Positions 1 through 9,994 of a stretch of DNA of 64,000 nt are shown here, in pieces (position 1 is the first letter of the stretch; every line of letters begins with the position of its first letter). Origin of the DNA: Ixodes scapularis (Eukaryota; Arthropoda; Arachnida; Ixodida; Ixodidae); assembly GCF_016920785.2 (NCBI RefSeq), contig NW_024609836.1, forward strand, positions 66,567,596-66,631,595, read 5' to 3'. The position numbers and the translations under genes were made by a program. The notes under the pieces are model-generated. The model did no database searches. It was not told where the DNA came from and saw only the letters and a list, made by a program, of their open reading frames with translations.

Positions 1-600
1 CGAGTTCTGGCGATGACCTCATCAACTCAAAAATATTAAAAAATACGAAACATGCATCGTCTCTGTTTTTAACCGACATTTTTCGCGAATCCCTTTCGTC
101 AGGTATCGTCCCTCATGACTGGAAAATTAGCCGCGTCATCCCCATACATAAGTCCGGAAACCGAAATTCGCCCTTAAATTATCGCCCAATATCACTCACC
201 AGCATTCCATCAAAAATCTTGGAACATATAATATATTCTAATGTTATGAGATATATCGAATCTAACGGCCTTCTTACCATAAACCAACACGGATTCAGGA
301 AAGAATTCTCATGCGAGACCCAACTCCTCGAATTTGTACATAGCATTCATTCGAATTTGGAACATAAACAACAAACTGACGCTATCTTCCTTGATTTTTC
401 GAAGGCCTTCGACAGAGTACCCCATAACCGTCTTATAATGAAACTTCAGCAACTAAAAATTGACCACTTCATTATTACTTGGATTTCTGAATTTCTTTCC
501 GATCGCTGTCAATACACTGTTGTTAATAACTCAGTATCATCCAAAATGAGCGTAGCATCTGGTGTTCCTCAAGGAAGCGTGCTCGGACCACTCCTTTTTT
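1..600 (+). pseudogene. Non-LTR retrotransposon reverse transcriptase, 5' part (split copy)
   Basis: The frame is open from base 3 and enters the window already coding, so the true start lies upstream. Visible reverse-transcriptase blocks are a fingers segment reading VIPIHKSGN then NYRPISL, the palm block FLDFSKAFDRVPH (about bases 390-425), and GVPQGSVLGPLLF at 560-600. These are typical of APE-type LINEs of the CR1/Jockey group; I do not assign the clade firmly. The frame stops abruptly at 600 where a Helentron-like element begins, and the same protein resumes at about 1690 with the motif that normally follows directly. The two halves are therefore one element interrupted by a later insertion. 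No premature stop is seen in this half. Confidence 0.9.
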
Positions 601-699
601 AGAGCGCAGCTCTTAGGGGCCCGTTTCCGGCTTGAGCGGCGTCGCCGTCGGCGTCGCCGTCGCCGTCGCCGTCGGCGTCGCCGTCGGCGTCGGCGTAAC

Positions 700-741
700 C
701 GCGCGGTGCATCATGGGAAATGTCCCATAATGCACCGCGCG
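700..741. repeat. 19-bp hairpin inside Helentron-like element
   Basis: CGCGCGGTGCAT is followed by its reverse complement ATGCACCGCGCG, extended inward by TGGGA/TCCCA with one mismatch. The centre is AATG. It sits between a GTCGCC trinucleotide-type expansion (640-699) and the CACGTG boxes, and is absent from the shorter sister copy near 18050. Confidence 0.7.
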
Positions 742-754
742 AGCCCCCCACCAA

Positions 755-862
755 GGTCACGTGACCTCGTGGGGGGTCACGTGACCCCCCGAAGTCACGT
801 GACTCCCCTGAGGTCACGTGGCCCCCTCCTCGAGGTCACGTGACCCCCGCCGATGTCGCGTG
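755..862. repeat. Array of palindromic GTCACGTGAC boxes
   Basis: At least five copies of a GTCACGTGAC-type palindrome (centres near 761, 780, 798, 817 and 839) are spaced about 18-22 bp apart with changing flanks, followed by a degenerate copy at 853. Another occurs at 1560, on the other side of the minisatellite. CACGTG is the E-box core bound by bHLH-leucine-zipper factors; function here is not shown. The sister element (13450-13507) has the changed form CACTTG/CAAGTG. Confidence 0.75.
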
Positions 863-1555
863 ACCCCCGATGACGTCATCGTCACTGATGACGTCACCGG
901 CATCCACATCGTCATCGTCATCATCACTGATGACGTCACCGGCATCCATATCGTCATCGTCATCATCACTGATGACGTCACCGGCATCCACATCGTCATC
1001 GTCATCACTGATGACGTCACCGGCATCCGCATCGTCATCATCACTGATGACGTCACCGGCATCCACATCGTCATCGTCATCATCACTGATGACGTCACCG
1101 GCATCCACATCGTCATCGTCATCATCACTGATGACGTCACCGGCATCCGCATCGTCATCGTCATCATCACTGATGACGTCACCGGCATCCACATCGTCAT
1201 CATCACTGATGACGTCACCGGCATCCACATCGTCATCGTCATCATCACTGATGACGTCACCGGCATCCACATCGTCATCGTCATCATCACTGATGACGTC
1301 ACCGACATCCGCATTGTCATCGTCATCATCACTGATGACGTCATCAGTGACGTCACTGATGTCGTCACCGGCATCCGCATAGTCATCGTCACCATCACTG
1401 ATGACGTCATCAGCGACGTCACTGATGACGTCACCGACATTCGCATCGTCATCGTCATCATCACTGGTGACGTCACTAATGACGTCATCGGTACCCGCAT
1501 CGTCATCGTCACTGATGACGTCATCAGTGACGTCAGTGATGACATCATCGGCATT
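860..1555. repeat. 36-42-bp minisatellite built around TGACGTCA
   Basis: About fifteen tandem units share a core GATGACGTCACCGGCATCC followed by a variable number of GTCATC triplets, giving unit lengths that are multiples of three (mostly 42, some 36). TGACGTCA is the palindromic cAMP-response element that CREB/ATF factors bind; whether it is used here is unknown. Because the repeat is triplet-based and avoids stop codons, several reading frames on both strands stay open for over 240 codons. These are low-complexity artefacts (for example all Asp/Val/Ile), not genes. The last units (1340-1555) are more degenerate. Confidence 0.85.
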
Positions 1556-1686
1556 GGGGGTCACGTGACCCCCAAGGTAACGTGACCCCCTGGTTAGTTT
1601 AACCCCCCCCCCCAGTGCCCTTCCCTCCTCCTCCTCAAGAGCTGCGCTCTAATTCGGCGTTACAGGGAGTTGTAAGCGGCTTTCAT

Positions 1687-2559
1687 TTTTTAATCTACAT
1701 CAACGACCTCCCTCTTTGTGTTTCTTCGACCATCCGCCTTTTCGCAGACGACTGCGTAATCTACCGCACTATCTCGAGCACCAGCGACCACTCATCCCTG
1801 CAAACTGACTTGTCATCCATTGCAAAATGGTGTGATAATTGGCAGATGTCACTAAACCTAGATAAATGCAAGGTACTCACATTTTCTCGCCTTTTGTCAC
1901 CGTCTTCTTATAACTACAGCATTAACGATATCTTACTCGGTTCATCCTCATCTTACAAATATCTTGGTCTTCATATAACCACCGATCTAACGTGGACCAC
2001 CCACGTCAATCACATTGTTGCTAAGGCAAACAGCACACTCGGTTTTCTCCGACGGAACATGAGACTCGCACCCCCTAAAGTAAAACAAATTGCATATCTA
2101 ACATTAGTACGCCCAAAACTAGAATATGTTGCATCCATATGGTCTCCGAGGCAAAATTATCTGAAAGACGAACTAGAACGTGTCCAAAGAAGAGCATTAC
2201 GATTTATTTATTCTGATTATTCTTTTCAGACAAGTGTGTCTGAACTACGTAAACGAGCGAACCTCCCTGAACTGACTTTAAGGCGGAAAATATTTCGTTT
2301 GACACTGTTTTACAAGATTTACTACCATAACCCAACAATTAGAAATAAACTATTTCCTCCTCCCACTTCTTCCTTTCCGAGATTAGATAACAGCTGTAAA
2401 ATTCAACCCATATATGCATCTACGACTTCTTACGCCAACTCTTTCATACCTTTTACAATTAATGAATGGAACGCTTTGCCTAACAACATAGTCACAGCTC
2501 ACAATATAGATGTATTTAAAAAAGTGTTAGGCGAATTTTTAGAATCCACATTGAACTAG
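1687..2559 (+). pseudogene. Non-LTR retrotransposon reverse transcriptase, 3' part (split copy)
   Basis: The frame resumes with LIYINDL at 1690 and continues through the catalytic block FADD (about 1740-1751), the thumb motif KYLGLHI (about 1955) and the C-terminal region that ends IDVFKKVLGEFL before a stop at 2557-2559. This directly continues the 1-600 frame once the 602-1685 insertion is disregarded. The 3' UTR runs to 2722 and ends in an (AAAT)n tail, as is usual for CR1/Jockey-like elements. Apart from the insertion I see no frameshift or stop, so this was a fairly recent copy. Confidence 0.9.
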
Positions 2560-2722
2560 CACTTTTGGAACATTAGTGAATGTGAACTTTTTGTCATCTT
2601 TTGTTTGAACATTTTTGTTGATTCTTTTTGTTTTGTTCATGAATGTATATGCTTTTCTTATTGTCCTACAAATATGAATGCCCATCCCTTGTATAATGCC
2701 CTGTTTTAGGGCCTTCAAGGTA

Positions 2723-2750
2723 CAAATAAATAAATAAATAAATAAATAAA
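2723..2750 (+). repeat. (AAAT)n tail of the LINE
   Basis: A run of AAAT units follows the LINE 3' UTR directly and marks its 3' terminus. Microsatellite tails of this type replace a poly(A) tail in many CR1/Jockey-group elements. Confidence 0.85.
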
Positions 2751-2751
2751 A

Positions 2752-4420
2752 GATGATAATCTTTCGCGGATATTGATGAGGCCACGGCTCCACTGCAGGA
2801 CCAAGGAATTTCCGCTCATGTGTCAACTCTTTCTTCAAAACTGCACCCAAAAGAGCACTGCAGGCTCGATGTAACATAATCACTTTGGATGATGACTTAA
2901 AGAGCGAAGAGTTCTCAGAATGTAGCTAGAGATGGACAAGCAACATGGCGAGGTTGGTTTATAGAGCTCTATGACATTTAATGGGGGCGAATGGGGCTCA
3001 TGCGTGTACTGGCCGCCCTGCCACCGGCGGGCTACGTGAGCAAAGGCGACACGACGTGCCAATTGGTGCACAATGGCATTCCGAAGCTTATCCTGATAGA
3101 GAGTGCGACGTCGTCTTCAAGGGAGTAGATAGCTGGCGAACTATGTACTCAATAGAAATGTAATTTTGCCCTCCGACAGTCGTCGACGGCCGCCGAGGAA
3201 GAACAAGACTGCCAGTGCGGCCACATCTCTTGGAATAGGGTGCGACACCAGCCTCAGAAAAGTACACATGAGCGGCCCGGCGAGGCTGCGAGCTTCGAGC
3301 CCCTCCAGTGCGCTGCCCGACGACCAACGTGAGCCTTTTCTCGCTTGGAAGGAGCGACGCCAAGTCTGCAGCCGCTCGGCAACACGCTAGACCGGCGGAA
3401 GCTACCTGAGGAAACATGACACGACGTGCAAATGAGTGCACAACGGCGGAGGGATCCCGCGAAGGTTGACCCCAGAAAGAGTACACTGTCGTCTTCAAGT
3501 GCGTGCCTAGCTCGGGAACTACCTGCGCAACAGAGAGGGAATTCTGCTCTCTGACTGTAATAAAGTGACTTGTGCACTGAACGTTACAATCTTGACTATT
3601 TTAATCAGGCGCTGTGTCTAAGATACGTCGGACGTACCCGGGACGCGAAGTCTGATAATACATGAGACCTACCCAGAACGCGGCGTCTGCGTCGGACGTC
3701 CTAGCGTGGACAGTCGGGCCGCGGCCGGTCGCTCAGACTGGTGTATTTCCAGCAGTCCAAAAACCGTTCCACGTTCGTGCCTTCTTTAACTTGCATTAGT
3801 GGCCGGCAGCCGCTTGTCCTGGCCGCCGGGTGACAGGGGAGACTCTACACTACAGTATGCTGCGCACGGCGTGTGACTGTCGTGTGTAGAAATGCATGGA
3901 GTGTGAAGAAAATCAAACCTTCTGTCTACCAAATTACTGATTTTCAATTCCTTAACTTATCCTGATTTTTCCCTGACTATTTGGAACAAATTCCTTCAGT
4001 TTGTGGGTCGAAGAATGCGATTTCGGCAATGTTATTTAGCATTGCCGTGACGATGAGCAGCCGCCGTGGCACTTTCACTGGTCATTTTCTCTTATTTAGC
4101 CAACTTTGTGAATGATTCCCTAGCTTTTCCAGATGATCTGATATTCCCTGAGAATTTAAGATTTTTCAGGTTTCCCGTTTCAAGGCCAAGAAAAAGAGGA
4201 AGAGAAGCGTGAGCATCGAAGAGCGGCAGGTGGTCATTCTGCATAAGGATTGGACGTCGACGTCGCTCCGGGGTAAGTACACCAGCGGCTGGCCTCGCTG
4301 TAGCACCGCTGGGACTCTCCATCCTGCCGCCCAGATTGTCGCCGGCGCCATTGCCGTATGGACCCCTAGTCCTAAAGCTAAAGGAGAAAGAAGCGGACAA
4401 GAGGGGGGAGTAAAAAAGAT
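2752..4420. other. Unassigned region with a diverged direct repeat
   Basis: No gene is recognised. Two diverged direct copies of about 155 bp are visible, at 3018-3180 and 3391-3561. Each runs from ACCGGCGG through CACGACGTGC, GTCGTCTTCAAG and GAACTA to a pyrimidine-rich stretch ending in GACAGT or GACTGT. The second copy ends close to an ATAAAG, which could be a polyadenylation signal of a decayed repeat. The overlapping minus-strand ORFs here are short, GC-rich and show no domain. The rest, including 3600-4420, shows nothing I can name. Confidence 0.4.
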
Positions 4421-4439
4421 CATCCGAAGCAGCGGAGCC

Positions 4440-4636
4440 CAGGGGGGCTATGTTGCGCTTTTTGCACTCCCAGGAGACTAGGGAGAGGGAAGTGACGTCA
4501 AGAACGCAGCAAATGCAGATTGGATGTTGATTTCGTTTTCTTCTGCCAACATCCAATCTGCATTTGCTGTGTCGTTGACGTCACTTCCCTCTTCCAAGTC
4601 TCCTGGGAGTGCAAAAAGCGCAACATAGCACCCCAG
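4440..4636. mobile_element. Long palindrome, MITE-like
   Basis: Two arms of about 85-90 bp are reverse complements with few mismatches around a loop near 4531-4547. The outer parts read GGGCTATGTTGCGC at the left and GCGCAACATAGCAC at the right; the inner parts read CAGATTGGATGTTG and CAACATCCAATCTG. A possible 5-bp target duplication, CCCAG, lies just outside both ends (about 4430 and 4632). No coding capacity. The size and full-length symmetry suit a foldback MITE. Confidence 0.6.
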
Positions 4637-5965
4637 ATATTTCGGCGAAGTGAGGCGCAGCTTCAGGATGGTGCCCCGAAGCTACTCAAAGGAACCCGGC
4701 GACGACCCGGGGAAGGCTCGGCGACCATCGAAAAAGAGGAAAGGGGACCTCGGCATTGACTCAACGCTAGCGTGGGACTCTCGGCAGCGACCCGAGCAAC
4801 CACAAGGGTGCCGATGAACTTACGAGTGACAGATCCGATGGTGACCAAAACCTCTAACAGTGGCCTGACCGACCTGGGCTTCACCATCAAATGAAGAGAC
4901 CGAGAATCAGATCGCCACGTGCAAACGAACATGTGAGCCTATTGGTAATTTTTGTACATTTGTGGATTAGTTTATTAGTGCTCTTTTTGCTTCTCTTTTT
5001 CTGTAATATAGCATTATTTCTTCCATCCCCGTGTACTCCTATTTTCCTAACCAACTGTTGGACCCTGAACCGTGACACCAGGTCGGCAGACACCCTGTGA
5101 AAGTTCGGCACATGTTTGAGACGCTTAGTGATCGGAAAGATTTTCGAAAACAAGATAACTATAAGAAAAGCTGGTACACTTTTGTGTACACGACTCTCAA
5201 CTTCTCACAGACTCAACTCGGCAAGCGAGAGTTTTCGTCCGCACGGAGTAGCCACCGTCGGACCTTTTTACATCACTACGGACCCCGTAGTACGCTCCAC
5301 ACTTCGAGCGCCGAGGAAAAGGCGCAGGAAGATTCATAATTGGACCAGTTACTTCAGCACCGAGGAGTTCGGAGATTTTAACAGTTCTCTTAATGCCTCA
5401 AATGCGAATCTGGATCGTCGAGCAAAGAAGATTGTCCGTTCATGTCCGCCGTACCTTTAGTACTCCGCGTTCTGGTTACGCCCGACGTACCTTCAGATAC
5501 AACAATAATCCAAGAGCTCCCGTGGCTAACGAGTGCGGATATTTTAAACTCGTATGACCGAGCGATGTCCGAAGCAGCACCGGTCGGTATTGATCTGAGC
5601 CCATACGTGAAGCAAAGGACCAAATCTGGCTTATCCTGAATGCAGTACAATCGAAAAATCCTCATTCCCTCGTACTTCACGTTATCTCTACGCGAAAAGC
5701 ACACAAAACTCTGAAAAACCGAATTCCCCACACAAAATCCACGCACTGCGATCAACGGCAACAACTATTCCGACTCGCACAGGACGCTGCCATCTTTCCG
5801 TTGTCGTCAAAGAGTTGGTCTGGTCACGTGTTTAGTGGTCAAAATTGTGCAACATGGCGGGGGCCAAGGGGGGGGGGGGGGGTCACTTTCAGTTGCTAGT
5901 TGGTCACTCTAAGGCCCCCACCTCGTTGGTGCATGGGTGGATGGATGGATGGATGGATGAATCCG
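4637..5965. other. Unassigned region with possible degraded coding remnant and (ATGG)n
   Basis: Between 4670 and 4891 one plus-strand frame reads through a single stop (4757) and ends with a natural-looking C-terminus (GLTDLGFTIK then stop at 4889-4891). This may be the end of a decayed element protein, but I cannot name it. The stretch 4900-5800 has only short ORFs with no recognisable domain. A G-run lies at 5866-5881 and an (ATGG)n microsatellite at 5936-5962. Confidence 0.3.
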
Positions 5966-6429
5966 GCTGATCCCTTTGGGTCAACAAAAGCAGCGCCACC
6001 TCTGAGGCGTGACATCAGAGGCGAGGGACCGTGGTTTATGTCCTGGAAAAAAATAAGCACGACGCAAAGTCGCTTCTTTAATTTCTTTTTTTTTTTTGTT
6101 CCCTGTACTTCTTCGTTCTCTCGTTTGCATGTGACATAGAAGTACGCGTGAATCAGTGTTCATCGACTTCGGTTAACACAGATTCTCTCGCATTCAGCCT
6201 TGGTTGCGTGAACATTCTTGGTATTATCGCAGATTTGGCCCGACAATAGTATGCATCGTTTTCCGTCAAAGTGCCAGTAGTGGATTTGAGGTTCGTAGCA
6301 GCCCTTCAGAGTGCCCCAAAGATAGCAGCGGGGGTCTCCTTCCCCTGGAACAGAAACGTATCCTGTAAGTTCACCCGCTATACTTGCGCAGTCGAGGCGG
6401 TGGCGTCAGAACGCGGGATTCCGATTTGC

Positions 6430-6519
6430 GCTCCGATTGGATGGACGGCGGGTATTACCTTGAGGCAGCTATAGCATCGAGGTTTATTTGCTATCCCTCC
6501 AATCGGAGCCAATCGGAGC
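6430..6519. promoter_or_regulatory. CCAAT-flanked hairpin module (segment A)
   Basis: GCTCCGATTGG at the left and CCAATCGGAGC at the right enclose an imperfect inverted repeat centred on CAGCTATAGCA. Equivalent modules occur in segments B and C and near 20600 and 51780. The arms include ATTGG/CCAAT, the NF-Y-type box, facing outward in opposite orientations. Whether this is a promoter, an enhancer or the ends of a small mobile element cannot be decided from sequence alone. Confidence 0.5.
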
Positions 6520-6854
6520 TCAGCGTTCTAAGGTAACCGCCAACCCCCTGCAAAAAAAAAAAAAAAAAGCAGACGAACTTGTGTTTTGCATAAACTCTGC
6601 TACACTCTACAGTGCGACCGCCGCCGACCGTATACCATTCCATAAAGCCAATAAACTAAAACAAAAAATGAACCGTCAGGGTGCTCCTCATCTTTGTGCG
6701 TTTTGTATATCACCGACTAAACCCCTCACCCACAGCGACTGCGTCGGGACCCGACGCTTCGTTCTTTGCGTGATATCTTTAGCAGGCGATGGCAAACGCA
6801 GAGAGACGACGAGCGCCCTGTGAAAAGTGATGAGTCACTGAGCCGTGGACGCAT

Positions 6855-6879
6855 GCGGGGGGGGGGGGGGGGGGGGGGC
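6855..6879. repeat. Poly(G) tract
   Basis: An uninterrupted G-run of more than 20 bases interrupts segment A and is absent at the equivalent site of segment B (about 35160). A second long G-run lies at 30534-30558. Confidence 0.9.
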
Positions 6880-7645
6880 CTGGTAAACCGCAATGCAGAG
6901 CAGCAGCCAATGCTCAGAAGGCTTTCCACAGCCCAGCAGTCAAAGATGGCAGTGCCCAGAAGGCGACGTTTGCAAATGTCTATACAGTCGGCTGCTATTG
7001 GACATGGAGAGTTCTATAATAAGGGACCCCATAGCTTTAGAACCCCCGAGCAACTTGGGACGTAGGATTGCACATGCGCCGAAGTTCTACGCATGCATAT
7101 TGGCGACGCTTCAGGCTGCTCGGAGGACCTAAACTCTTGTTGTTGTTCTTGATGCTGATGTTTTTGTTGTTCGTTTTGTTTTTCTAACTCTCAAATTATC
7201 AGCTTTGCTGCTAAGTCGTAGACACTCGAACCGGGAAAAAATAGTGCAAGACGTAGGGCAAGGACACAAATGGCACGAACGCAACGCTAATTTACGACTT
7301 CATTGTTTTATTTATTTATTTACTTTTCTACTGAGACTTAACGGCATTAATGATGAACAAAGACACAAAGTCATGAGTCAACCTTATGCTTATGTATTTT
7401 GTGTTCTTTCTCTGTGTAATTGTTTTGCGCTGTTTTCTCCTGTTACCAATATGCAGCGACTAGCCCAACTTACAACACTATTGAACTCGAAGCTGTGCCT
7501 CCAGGCGTAAAATATAGCCAAATAGTATTTAGATTTTAGACGGGTTTCATAAACAAAAGCTTTTCTCAGCCGTCTCATTTCGAAAGTAAAGAGTTATTGG
7601 TATTTACAACTCTAAAGTGAATGGTACCATACAAAATGCACTCAC

Positions 7646-7727
7646 CGGATGGGTTGTCCGTGATAGTTCTGCCAGAAACCATAACGACCGCCACTAGAAG
7701 GAGAGCGAAGAAAAAGAACGTCTTCAT
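7646..7727 (-). CDS. Signal-peptide exon of a secreted (probably Kunitz-type) protein, copy A
   Basis: Read on the minus strand from ATG at 7727, the exon gives 27 codons beginning MKTFFFF, followed by ALLLVAVVMVSG (a classic hydrophobic signal peptide with small residues before the expected cleavage point) and RTITDNPS. It ends with one extra base at a strong donor, G|GTGAGT, so the intron is phase 1. A TATA-like box lies about 45 bp upstream. Paralogous exons of identical length are at 36154-36235 and 57947-58028. Decayed relics in the inverted arms sit upstream of Kunitz exons that start in the matching phase, which is why I infer a Kunitz inhibitor. No matching second exon is seen downstream of this copy within the window, so the gene may be broken here or have a very long intron. 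Confidence 0.6.
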
Positions 7728-7765
7728 GGCTTGCTTCTCACGGCAGGAACTACGGATTGCGAGAA

Positions 7766-7782
7766 ACGCTGATATATGAATA
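7766..7782 (-). promoter_or_regulatory. TATA box of secreted-protein exon, copy A
   Basis: On the minus strand, CATATATC lies about 45 bp upstream of the ATG. It is conserved in position in copies B (TATATATC) and C (TATAAATC), with near-identical leaders between TATA and ATG (GTAGTTCCT then GAAGCAA). A start site about 25-30 bp downstream of TATA would give a leader of roughly 20-30 nt. Confidence 0.5.
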
Positions 7783-8760
7783 ATAAACATTTAAGGTCTG
7801 TGAGCAAGTACATTAATTGCTGTACACGGACTGATAGATTTCTAGAATCCACGCGGTATAGAGTCGGTATCCACGAGATATTTATATTACCACGCAGTAC
7901 TTCGAAATTTGTAGTTTTTATTTCCTCCCATTTATAACTATAATAAATATAATAAAGATTCTCAGCCGCGCAGTCAAAGTTGTTATCCTCGTGCCCTGCT
8001 GAAAAGGAAGACTCGTATATAACCACTAAAATATCTCAATGATAAAATTTTATTGCCGCATAATTTCTTTTACGCGTTAAGACAATAAATCATATACCTT
8101 CAGCAGGTTTCTTTCATTATTACAATCCGTTTCACATTAACCGCAGCCAACCCTAAGACCTGATGGAAACATTCGAGCATTGTCATATGGAGCTCGTCAT
8201 CTTTTATGCGTTCTTGTGTTTTTGTGTGTGTGTGTTTTTTTTTTCTTTGGGTGATTTGTTGAGCCGTTCGTGGCAAAGGTACAAAAATGATGAACGCGCT
8301 CACGATGCACTTTTCACGCAGCTTCATTGAATTCATGGTATCAAGTTGGCTGCGGGATTAATCGCAGTGTAGCGCAGTCACATCGGGTGAATCGGATTTA
8401 CTGTAGGCTTACTTATCTAGACTAGTCATGCAAAGAAAAAAAACGAAGGAAAAAAGGTAACAACGGCGCGTTTTATCTCCTTCAACTGACGCGCCCCCAA
8501 GCGGACACGGGAAGAAGGTAGGAGCGAGATTCTTCTTGATAGTGACTATTGCAACGTCCCCTTTCAAAATAATTTTGAATAATCTTATGACGCCCATGAC
8601 GCCACTTCCTGGAGACGTGAAATTTTTTTTAAAAAACATTTTGACGTTCCCCGCCATAACACTTGCTTCCAGGAGTCGTCCCGGTTCGACAATTGTTTTT
8701 CGAAGACAAATATCATACACTCGGCTGCTGTCTTTTTTGTAAACTTTTTAATTGCTGTGA

Positions 8761-9430
8761 ATGCCTAACAAAAAAACATAAAATTTGCAGTTGATTGTGA
8801 ACTGCGTCTATCTCGTACAACCGAGCGGGAACCTTTTTTCGTTTGCAACGGTCAAGAGACATCAAGAAGGCAATGTTTTGGAAAATTCACAACATTTTAT
8901 GTAACATCACGATCGTTTCGTAGATGACCAACTTTATCGGCTTGTTCTGCACAAACCAAACATAAAATCCAAACTAAACAACGAACTCACGAAACCCAGT
9001 TTAGAAACACGCAGGGAGCCAGATGCAAAGCGAGACTGCAACCATAGGGAGACGAGGTCGCACGATTTTCCCAGTGTTACGTAGTGCGCGCAATTACATT
9101 TGTTACGTGCAGGCAATACAGAGGGATACCCAGCTAGCCTTTGTTGTAGATTCCAAATTTTAAGTGAAACGCGTGCCGAAATAACGTGCGAGCTCAGAAC
9201 ATCGCCGACGGGTGTGTCAGGCCACAAAGGATCAACTGTCGAGTCCGTTCCACACACGCGCTGCACAAGGCATTTCCACCGCCAACTAGGACCGAAACCT
9301 TTTAGGTACGCAACACATGAATACGTCAAAACGTCAACACAACGCCGACAACACAATCAAAAACTAAGCAGAACGAAACCACGAAACAAATTCCACCCTA
9401 CCATAGCGACTGCTGCGTTCAAGGCAGTGA
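8761..9430. other. Unassigned region
   Basis: No gene or repeat family is recognised. ORFs of 140-177 residues cross 8934-9633 on both strands, but none shows a domain or conserved motif and each overlaps an equally long ORF on the other strand. Confidence 0.4.
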
Positions 9431-9437
9431 TGTACGG

Positions 9438-9570
9438 AACGACGTTCCAAGGAACGGCGTTCCTGGAACGCGTTCCTTTTAGGAGGAACGAAGGAACGCC
9501 CCGTTCCATTTTGCATCGGTGGAACTGCAACGGGAGGTCGTTACCTTTTTATTGGAACGGAAAAAGGAAC
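9438..9570. repeat. GGAACG/CGTTCC short-motif array
   Basis: GGAACG or CGTTCC occurs about ten times in some 130 bp in both orientations, with spacings near 12-20 bp (for example TTCCAAGGAACGGCGTTCC, then GGAACGCGTTCC). It resembles the other motif-specific arrays in this window. No coding function. Confidence 0.6.
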
Positions 9571-9814
9571 GGCGTTTTTTTTTCTTCCTCCGGTGGGGTC
9601 ATTTTTATTTTATTTAGAAGAGGGGAATTCTGAAAAAAAAGTATAATTAAGTTACGGGTTTTAGTTGAGCTAGCTGGTACATACTGTTGGCAATCAGGTC
9701 AGCTGGACACGAAAAAAAACAAGAACACGAAGGAAAGGACCGGACAATCCCTAATCCCTGTTGGAAAATCTTGTTCGCGGAAAGATGATGGAAAAGAATA
9801 GAGGTTTTTTTTGC

Positions 9815-9870
9815 GCGACACAGGGGACAATTACAAGCGAGTAGACACGGACAAGCGCAAACTTTCAACT
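9815..9870 (-). mobile_element. Penelope-like element terminal sequence
   Basis: The sequence GCGCGACACAGG followed by GCGAGTAGACACGGACAAG lies downstream (minus sense) of the Penelope ORF. A second copy with few differences stands alone at 42237-42290. I read it as the terminal region of the same Penelope-like family. Confidence 0.45.
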
Positions 9871-9994
9871 ACTTTATTCGTGCGCATTCGACCACGAACA
9901 TCCAGAAAGAGCATGCGCAGCACGCTACACAGACGAAAAAAAACCCGAAAATAGATAATAGAGTCATCCACCAAGACACATTCCACGATAGTCA

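Larger units (their letters stand above)
602..1685 (+). mobile_element. Helentron-like non-autonomous element (family 1, copy 1)
   Basis: The insertion interrupts a reverse-transcriptase frame exactly. The left end begins GAGCGCAGCTCTT (602-614). Its reverse complement lies at 1637-1649, about 36 bp inside the right end, and is followed by a small hairpin (stem TTACA/TGTAA, loop GGGAGT) and the end GGCTTTCA. T-runs flank both sides (595-600 and 1686-1691). A terminal motif at the left, the same motif subterminal at the right, and a 3' hairpin match the asymmetric-repeat architecture described for Helitron2/Helentron elements and their non-autonomous derivatives. A foldback or MITE family is the alternative, and the duplicated T-run would suit that better. 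A second copy at 13356-18097 shares both ends. The interior holds a GTCGCC-rich repeat, a hairpin, CACGTG boxes and a minisatellite, but no protein gene. Confidence 0.55.
5966..8760. repeat. Duplicated segment A (paralogous to B, C and D)
   Basis: The stretch from AGCGCCACCTCTGAGGCGTGACATCAG onward recurs in order at 33455 and 55310, and its first part at 63745. Shared landmarks are the opening block, GATTCTCTCGCATTCAGCCTTG, a CCAAT-flanked hairpin module (6430-6519), a block with TCACTGAGC, an AT-rich stretch with terminal sequence of a Penelope-like element (about 7200-7500), the signal-peptide exon (7646-7727) with its promoter, and a conserved block ending in GACGCGCCCCCAAGCGGACAC (about 8490). 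Order and strand are the same in A, B and C, so these are direct segmental duplicates diverged by substitutions, indels and insertions. Confidence 0.8.

Noticed and set aside
814..1585. Long open frames (up to 255 codons) on both strands across the minisatellite
   Set aside because: They arise from a stop-poor triplet-based repeat; composition is almost only Asp, Val, Ile, Thr, Met or Ser, and at least four frames are open at once.
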